DNA of 64,000 bases. Source: Zoroaster sp. YZ-2022. Lineage: Eukaryota > Echinodermata > Asteroidea > Forcipulatida > Zoroasteridae. The stretch's first letter is position 1; each line of letters starts with the position of its first letter. Under the pieces are notes generated by a model that saw nothing but the letters and a program-made list of their open reading frames with translations, searched no databases and was not told the origin of the DNA. A program made the translations under genes and the position numbers. This document shows positions 49,001 to 58,000 of the stretch, one piece after another. Where the stretch lies: the NCBI GenBank assembly GCA_029582265.1, contig CM055823.1:10514821-10578820 (forward strand), written 5' to 3'.

Positions 49001-52000
49001 TTGCATCGTTTCAATCAGGTATCCGGATACCCGGTACAGCCTTAGATTGACAAAAAGTTGCCGGATGGCAATTTTTGGTCAATTCGACATTACAATTCTT
49101 GTTTTCTCCACAATGAAAACACTTTAGACGGAATAATTTCTCGGTGGATTGGTGCCTGTACTAACATTAACATTACCAACATATTTAAAACAGTATACAA
49201 ATATAACATGGTTTGAGGGTGGACAGTCAATATTAGCTCCCCGAGGTATTGGAAGTTGACAAACTAGTTCCCAAGGCGAAGCCAAGGGAACTAGTTTGTC
49301 AACTTCCAATACCTCGGGGAGCTAATATCGACTGTCCACCTGAAATAAATCATGTTATATTTGTTTTACTATACCTCATACATATTCAGTTGCCATTACA
49401 ATAATAAGGAGCATCATTGAGCTCGGGAAAACGCGAATTGACATTTACGTGTGCCACCATCTTTTCATGTGTATGTAAGCTAGGGCGATGTTCGTGCGTG
49501 CGTACTACACCCGTGCGACTGTTCCCCGATTGCTTCGTAAAGTGCATGCATAGTAGACTGACGCATGCGACAGTCTACTACGCATGCGCATTTACCCTGT
49601 GCGTGAATACTCGCGGGCGCTTGGTAAACAGCCAAAATAGCATCTGGCACGTGATGGTGAATGGACCAGTGAGAATTCGGCTCTTGATCATGAATATGTA
49701 TGAGGTATAGTAATTTATTATAACTGGGAATAAAAGCTTGATGTTTGGTCTTTACTGCAGGATATACACTATACATGTACATGTCCATGCACATGTAGGT
49801 TGACAGTGTCATATCCAACCATAAAGACCATGCATCAAAATTGTTGTACTCTTATCCACTTTAACCCTTTACATGTCAGCTGAATAAATGGTTTGGCAGC
49901 ATGGCAGAAGAGTTGTGGATATACATGTAGCTTCCACCACCAGTGAGATAAGTCAGAAAAGAGTGAATCAGTAGATTTAAAGATGGAACATCTAAATACA
50001 GACAAATGCTGAATTATTTCAGTAATACATAGTTACCAGTTCTATCAATGGTCATATCTGGCCAACCATCCAAAATAAAATGGGGGGAAAAAGATTGAAT
50101 GAAAAGTAATTTTTGAGTGTATATCAGAAAATCTGTGTTCAAGAAAAGGGATTATCATGCTATAAAAAAGTACATGCCAAAAAAAAGTAAATTATTATCT
50201 ATCAGACTTGTGCCTCAGACTTGTGCCTCAGACTCGAGTCACATGAATTAGACTACGTGTATGCCACAATGACTCAGAGTCAACAATTAGGAATCAGACT
50301 CAACATCATGGACTATAGGGCTCCACGAATAATGTATGCAATTGTTACCGTTTTCAAACCCAGCAAAGTTAATTTGATTTGAAAGAATTCCTCTGTGAAA
50401 ATTATATTTTCAATTACGAAGTTCAAAAAGGATAAAACTTCTGACCCCAAGGCATTTTGGCTGAGAACCTTTGTGAATCCATCAAATTCCAAATAGCATG
50501 CATTATGAAGCAATCACACAACCACTCACCACAATGATGGACTCTAATGGAATTGGTATGCCTAGCCTTATGCAATGAATCTTTGGCTTGGCTATCCACT
50601 CATTGCACATCATAGCCACTTTGGCATCATACATGTATGAGTGCTGTGCGTACACTTTATGTGCGTATGTTATGGTACTAAGTGCGGGTGTACTTCTACC
50701 AGCCAATGATCGCTGGAGATATTCCACGCATATGCACATCAACTTCAAAATACGCCAAATGCGACGCACTATTGCTGCCCTTTCACCCACAGTGGTGTAA
50801 CAACATGTGCCCTCAACAACTCATGCACGGTGCGAATACAGCACCGAGTCCATCAAAATGAACACAACCAGTCACTGGATGTGTTGATGGATTTGGGGGT
50901 ATCTAAGGTTAAAGGGGCAATATCGTCACAATCAACAGGACATGGAATCAGAGTGCTAGTTTTAGAATAACTCAGCAACTGAAAATAATACCCCACATGA
51001 TAAGGTCATATTACCATTGCTGCTGCATGAGCAGGTAATTTTCAGTCACTGTGTTCATCTTAAACTAGGACAGCGATTGCATGCACTGTTGGAAGTTTTC
51101 TCTGAATCGTGACAATACTGCCCATTTAAATTGGAACATGTACATTGTACCTCATGCACCAACATTGGAATGAAAGTGAAAGAGCCTCTGTTTAAAGAAT
51201 GTTTGGATGTTTTATTTTGTAGCGAGTTACTCAGACTTGACCAAAATGACTTGTACATGTGTATGTGATTTAAGACTTGGACTCGACACAGAGGATTTGT
51301 ACTTGGGCTCCAATTTTATAGACCCGCTAAGCAGCCAATTTTTTTTTACTGTACGTTTCTCATTTCAAAGCGCTGCTAACCGTTAAGCATAGAGAAAGGC
51401 ACGCTAACTTGCCGGCCGTTATTGCTAGCAAATGAGTGATGCAACAATACAAATCCATGGTGAACACGCACGCGCTGCTCTGAATTTTCTTGCTAACCTG
51501 TGAAATACGCTTAAGCTTAAGCAAATTTATCTGGTATAGTTTGCACAAAATGTTGCTCACCGGAAGGCAGCGTTATGTAATTGGTCTCAGGGTTTAAAGA
51601 CGTGAACACAAATCTGTCATCTACTTATACATGTAGTTATATTATTATGCCGGTTAGCAAAGAAGAAGGACTAGGCATTTTGCTCTACGCTAGTCTTGGT
51701 TCAAAACTATGATACACGATTCCCACGGCGCTTCACGAACTCTACAATCACGAACCACTACCACACACAGTCTTGGGAACTTCGTAGAATCTCCTCCCGA
51801 AAACAGGGGGAAACCACTACGCATGCGTCCTTTTGAAATGCTAGCGCGGCCCACATTTTTGGTGCGTACGCGCATAAACAACAACGGACTGCCATGTTCA
51901 CTGATCAACAACTTCACGGCAGTCCGTTGTTGTTTATGCACGTACGCACCAATAATGTGGGCCGTGCTAGCATTTCAAATTGACGCATGCGTAGTGGTTT

Positions 52001-55000
52001 TCCCCGTTTTCGGGGGAGATTATTAAAAAAAATACAAAGTTCCCAAGACTGTGTTTGATAGCGGTTCGGGTGTGTGGTAGCAGTTCGTGATTGTAGTGTT
52101 CGTTGTAGCGCCATGGGATCATGTATCATAAACATACAAACACAGTTTTGAACCATGACTATCTATGCATGAGTGGAGGGCGCTATATTCTGGTTTCCTG
52201 CTGTGTGGACACATTGAACAGAAGCATAGTTTATGTGTATGCAAAATGTCTGTACAGATTACCATACATGTGCGTGATGTGTTCAGCTGCATATATGTTC
52301 GTACACAAACTGCACACAGAATGCTCCCCAGTCAGTTTTTAGACTAGCAACTAGTAGCTCGTTCTGTATCATGAAATCGATACTGGGAACTATAGCCCTT
52401 GATCATTTCTACTGCAAGAGGACACCAAGCGCACAAAGCCGATCATGTCTAACAATCTTCAGTCATCATAAAGCACTTTTGGTAAAAATGTATGTAAATG
52501 CATCCATACTGTGAACGTTTCAACATATTTCATTTTGCTGTTATCAAGAAAATAGTAAAAATGTATTCAGATTTTTTGTATTCAGTCTCGTATAACAAGG
52601 ATTTCAAAAAGTCAATAATTCAGTTGTAAATTATTTAAATAAGTTTACTAAAATAATAGCACCCGAGACAGAAAGATTTCAAGGTATTTTTTTACCATGC
52701 TTAACACCAATAACATTTAATATAAAACTGTGATTAACTGTGTTTTATTAGATAACCAATAGTGTACTTTGTGATTTAATTAATAACCCTTCTACACATG
52801 GAGGCCACTCCCAACCACTAAATTCTGTTCTTTAGCAACCTTCAGTACATACATGTACAAGTCTGCTGTCCTTTCCAAGTAATCTTACAAAATCAACTGC
52901 ATGCCACCCAAGGCCACTGTAAATGTTTGAACATATTAGTATGGCCTGCAATGTATCGATGGGAGACTACCTTACCCTGCAATCTCAGTGGTGTGACAGT
53001 ACACAGAGGGGTAACCATAGGAGGCCACTGACAATAGCTAATGGCTTGGAGTGGCCTGAATGGGTTGTTTCAAAAATTGTACTGATTGAAAGAGGGTGTA
53101 ACATACAAATGGCCTCTTGGTAGGCTTGATATAGAGCAGTCACTTATATGATCGATGAACAAATAAAAACAACGATGCACATGATGATGCTAGCTCCTGA
53201 ATTTGCCAAGTTATTTGCACCAATTACCTCTTGAAACAAAAAAGAACAAATTACATGAAGATTCACAACAAATGAGAAAAGGTTTCTTGGAATTAAAAAC
53301 CAACCTGGGAAATTCAGTTCATCTGGGAAGTAGAAGGACGTGTACTCAATGTGTATTGAGGGCATTTCACCAGGCAGAAAGAACGTCTTCTTGTCCGACT
53401 CAAACACAAAGTTGTTGGATTTGGTGTGGTGCGCTGGCTGCCTCTTACCAACTGCTACAGTGTGGAATTTAAAATCCCTCAGTCGTACCACCATGCTGTG
53501 TGACATCAGTTTGACCCTTGACTTTTGTCGGCTCAATGGTTGACCTCTGACGTGGGGTTGCTGACCTTTGACATGCTGTCCACTTTTAGTTGGCTGTTGT
53601 GACTGAGCTTTGGTTTGGGGATGGCCTTTGACCTCATGACCTTTGGTCTGGTCTGAGCCTGTCCATTGCACTTTGGATTTGGGTCCAGTTTCAGGTCTTG
53701 GTGGGGGTGTCTTGCGGTCTAGGTACAAGAAAAATAGCTTTTAAATCAAATAACCTAAACTTAAAAAGACCAAAAGCACTTTCATGTTTTCCACAAAATA
53801 GTTTTTGGACGCTCATTTTAACAGTAAAAAAGTGTAAAAATTAATTATGACGGGACCAACCATACATGTAAATTTATTTTGGAAATATTTACTGTAAACA
53901 TGTTTTCAAGATTATTTTAAGAAATTTGTAATTTTACAGCATTTGTATTCACTTCCTCAAGCATAATAGCAATGTTCCAATGACAAATAAAATAGCAATG
54001 TTCCAATGACAAATAAAATAGCAATGTTCCAATGACAAATAAAATAGCAATGTTCCAATGACAAATAAAATAGCAATGTTCCGATGACAAATAAAATAGC
54101 AATGTTCCGATGACAAATAAAATAGCAATGTTCCGATGACAAATAAAATAGCAATGTTCCGATGACAAATAAAATAGCAATGTTCCGATGACAAATAAAA
54201 TAGCAATGTTCCGATGACAAATAAAATAGCAATGTTCCAATGACAAATAAAATAGCAATGTTCAGATGAAAAAAAAGTTTGTTAAAATAGCAAAAGCTGC
54301 CATTAAAGTTGCGAAAAACACGGGTGATACTTCATTGTTTTAATTTATGTAAAAACTTAAAACAAACGCTTTAGAATGTGACCATTACGCATGCCCATAA
54401 TGATTGCATTGTTGTGGTGATATATTTACATTTCTGATATCTTGTGACTACCCCCTTTCTTATCTATACATACATTGTACACACACATGTGAGCGCTTTG
54501 AAAGATAAACTGTTAGCCTTCGTTAAATATCGTCACAATCAACAGGGCATGGAATCGAAGTGCTAGATTGAGGTCATACTACCATTGCTGCTGCATAAAT
54601 GAGCCATTATTTTTCAGTCACTGTGTTCATATTAAACTACATGTATAAGACACCGATTCCATGCCCTGTTGAAAGTCTGCACTGAACGTGACGATATTGT
54701 CCCTTAAAGCCAGCTACATGACCACAGTACACATCCATCAGGTTTGAACCGCGCAACAGTGAATCTCAGCAATTTTACTTTTTAACCCTAACTCCCTAGG
54801 CCCATTTGCTTACACATAACCTGAATCCTTCCTAACTCCCTAGGCCCATTTGCTTACACGTAACCTGAATCCTTCCTAACTCCCTAGGCCCATTTGCTTA
54901 CACATAACCTGAATCCTTCCTAACTCCCTAGGCCCATTTGCTTACACATAACCTGAATCCTTCCTAACTCCCTAGGCCCATTTGCTTACACATAACCTGA

Positions 55001-58000
55001 ATCCTTCCTAACTCCCTAGGCCCATTTGCTTACACATAACCTGAATCCTTCCTAACTCCCTAGGCCCATTTGCTTACACATAACCTTAATCCTTCCTAAC
55101 TCCCTAGGCCCATTTGCTTACACATAACCTGAATCCTTCCTAACTCCCTAGGCCCATTTGCTTACACATAACCTTAATCCTTCCTAACTCCCTAGGCCCA
55201 TTTGCTTGCACATAACCTGAATCCTTCCTAACTCCCTAGGCCCATTTGCTTACACATAACCTTAATCCTTCCTAACTCCCTAGGCCCATTTGCTTACACA
55301 TAACCTGAATCCTTCCTAACTCCCTAGAGCCATTTGCTTACACATAACCTTAATCCTTCCTAACTCCCTAGGCCCATTTGCTTACACATAACCTGAATCC
55401 TTCCTAACTCCCTAGGCCCATTTGCTTACACATAACCTGAATCCTCCCTAACTCCCTAGGCCCATTTGCTTACACATAACCTGAATCCTTCCTAACTCCC
55501 TAGGCCCATTTGCTTACACATAACCTGAATCCTCCCTAACTCCCAAGGCCCATTTGCTTACACATAACCTGAATCCTCCCTAACTCCCTAGGTCCATTTG
55601 CTTACACATCACCTGAATCCTTCCTAACTCCCTAGGCCCATTTGCTTACACATAACCTGAATCCTTCCTAACTCCCTAGGCCCATTTGCTTACATATAAC
55701 CTGAATCCTTCCTAACTCCCTAGGCCCATTTGCTTACACATAACCTGAATCCTTCCTAACTCCCTAGGCCCATTTGCTTACATATAACCTGAATCCTTCC
55801 TAACTCCCTAGGCCCATTTGCTTACACATAACCTGAATCCTTCCTAACTACCTAGGCCCATTTGCTTGTAACACATAACCTGAATCTCCAAAATCCTTCA
55901 GTAGTAAAGCAAGCACATGACATGTATGCACACATGTGTTTCTAATCTGTGATACATGTACATGGCCAGGGACCCTCCCTGCATGCATGGAGCAATAAAC
56001 AGTGTCCACTGACCCAAGCACTGACCTTGCAATCACTACAACAAACATGGATGTACATGTACCATGGAAAGGCAAGTATGTCTAATAATCTCAATCCTCC
56101 AAAATCCTTCACTTTAGCAAAGAGGATTTTGGAGGATTTGGGAAGATTAGGGTTAATCTAAAAATGTATATTTTCCAGAAAGAGTAGAAAACGAAAAGTT
56201 AAACATTAAAAGTCAAAAAGCATAGTTTAACAGTAATCAAGTGCCAAATAAATTCAGGACAGGACTCATCTTGAATTAGTTGAGAATTTTATTACTGTAA
56301 AACATGCCTCTGACAATTTGTTCATAAAATTTGTAATTTTAAAGTATTTATTTGTTTACCCAGAATGACATGTAAAATTGTCAAAAGCAATGGTAACACA
56401 GGTATATCGTAAACAAAAAGGTCTGCAGCAATTGACATTATAAACATTGACCTACCTTTATTTGCACTTTGACCTCCATCCTGTGATTGACCCTTATTTG
56501 CATGAGTTGTTTGTTTAGTGATGTAATCAGCAGCATATTTGTACTGTTGTTTAAGATGTGCTAAGAGCGTATGGATCCATTTATCTGATGTCTTCATTGG
56601 TTCATCATAAAAGTGCCAGTGTTCTCTGCTACTACCTGCAATCAACAATACATTATTATTCAAATATGTAAATGTCTCAGACTATCAGACATTCTGATTG
56701 GTTGAGAGCTGCTCTTGTGGCTATGTTTACTGTAATCAACCATATTATTATTCATATATATAAATGTCTCAGACTATCAGACATTCTGATTAGTTGAGAG
56801 CTGTTCGTGTGGCTATGTTTACTGTAATCAACCATATTATTATTCATGTATGTAAATGTCTCGGACTATCAGACATTCTGATTGGTTGAGAGCTGCTCTT
56901 GTGGCTATGTTTACTGTAATCAACAATATTATTATTCATATATGTAAATGTCTCAGACTATCAGACATTCTGATTGGTTGAGAGCTGTTCTTGTGGCTAT
57001 GTTTACTGTAATCAACCATATTATTATTCATATATGTAAATGTCTCAGACTATCAGACATTCTGATTGGTTGAGAGCTGCTCTTATGGCTATGTTTACAG
57101 TAATTAACCATATTATTATTCATATATGTAAATGTCTCAGAATATCAGACATTCTGGTTGGTTGAGAGCTGTTCATGTGGCTATATTTACTGTAATCAAC
57201 CATAATTATTCATATATGTAAATACCTCAGACTACTGGTTGAGAGCTGTTCCTGTGGGTATGTTCTTGTGGTTATCCAATCAATACTAAAATTGTAATGT
57301 GAAACTTAATGCTGTTGATGTATCAATCTTCCCAAGATATATAATTTTTTCTGAAGTGCTGTCACTTTTAAGAAAAGTGAAATCATTTCCATGTTGAATT
57401 TAGGAAAGTGTATTCTTTCCTTAATTCCATGTTAGAATTAATTTGAGATATCTGATTGCATTTTCACATCTTGCTTGTTACGACACAACATAATAAGCTG
57501 AAACTCTCACGGGTTGATTGTGTACTGAATCTTGACTAAAAGAGAGTAAGTCCATATCAAATGTTGGTCGCCATTTTGAATGTATTTTAAACCAATTGGG
57601 AAATTTAATCAAAGGGGATATATCGTCACGATCAGAGCAGGCTTGCGGCTTGACATTGAATCCCGAACTGATAGTTTAGATGAAATCAAATGAATCTAGT
57701 GACTGAAAATAATACCCCCAGGAGCACGCATTGGCCTAGATAATAGTGTGAGCTAGATCGATTACCATGACTGCTGCATAAGTAATAAGCCAGTAGCTGT
57801 ATAATGAGCCCATGAACCTGTAGTTATGATTTTGTGCACAGTACATGTACAGCGGTCATGGTAATGGGATCTGGCACGCCCTGTTATCTAGACCAGTGTG
57901 TGCTCGTAGGGTATTAGTTTCAATCACTGGGTTCATTTGAGTTCATCAAAAACTACCAGTTCAGAATTCAATGTCAAGCCGCAAGCCTGTTCTGATCGTA

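Larger units (their letters stand above)
45473..53304. other. Intron 3, 7.8 kb, the largest
   Basis: It contains SINE1, family B and C MITEs, a family A-prime MITE, two long hairpins and a LINE tail. 46570-47210, 48350-48640, 48790-49180, 49720-50610, 51130-51690 and 52160-52780 contain no recognisable gene. 49373-49711 is bounded by an inverted pair (CTATACCTCATACATATTCA and TGAATATGTATGAGGTATAG) and may be one more element. Confidence 0.7.

Noticed and set aside
53917..54258. Three minus-strand ORFs of 85-113 codons reading LFYLSSEHCYFICH
   Set aside because: Translations of the 26-bp minisatellite in three frames; intronic and repetitive.
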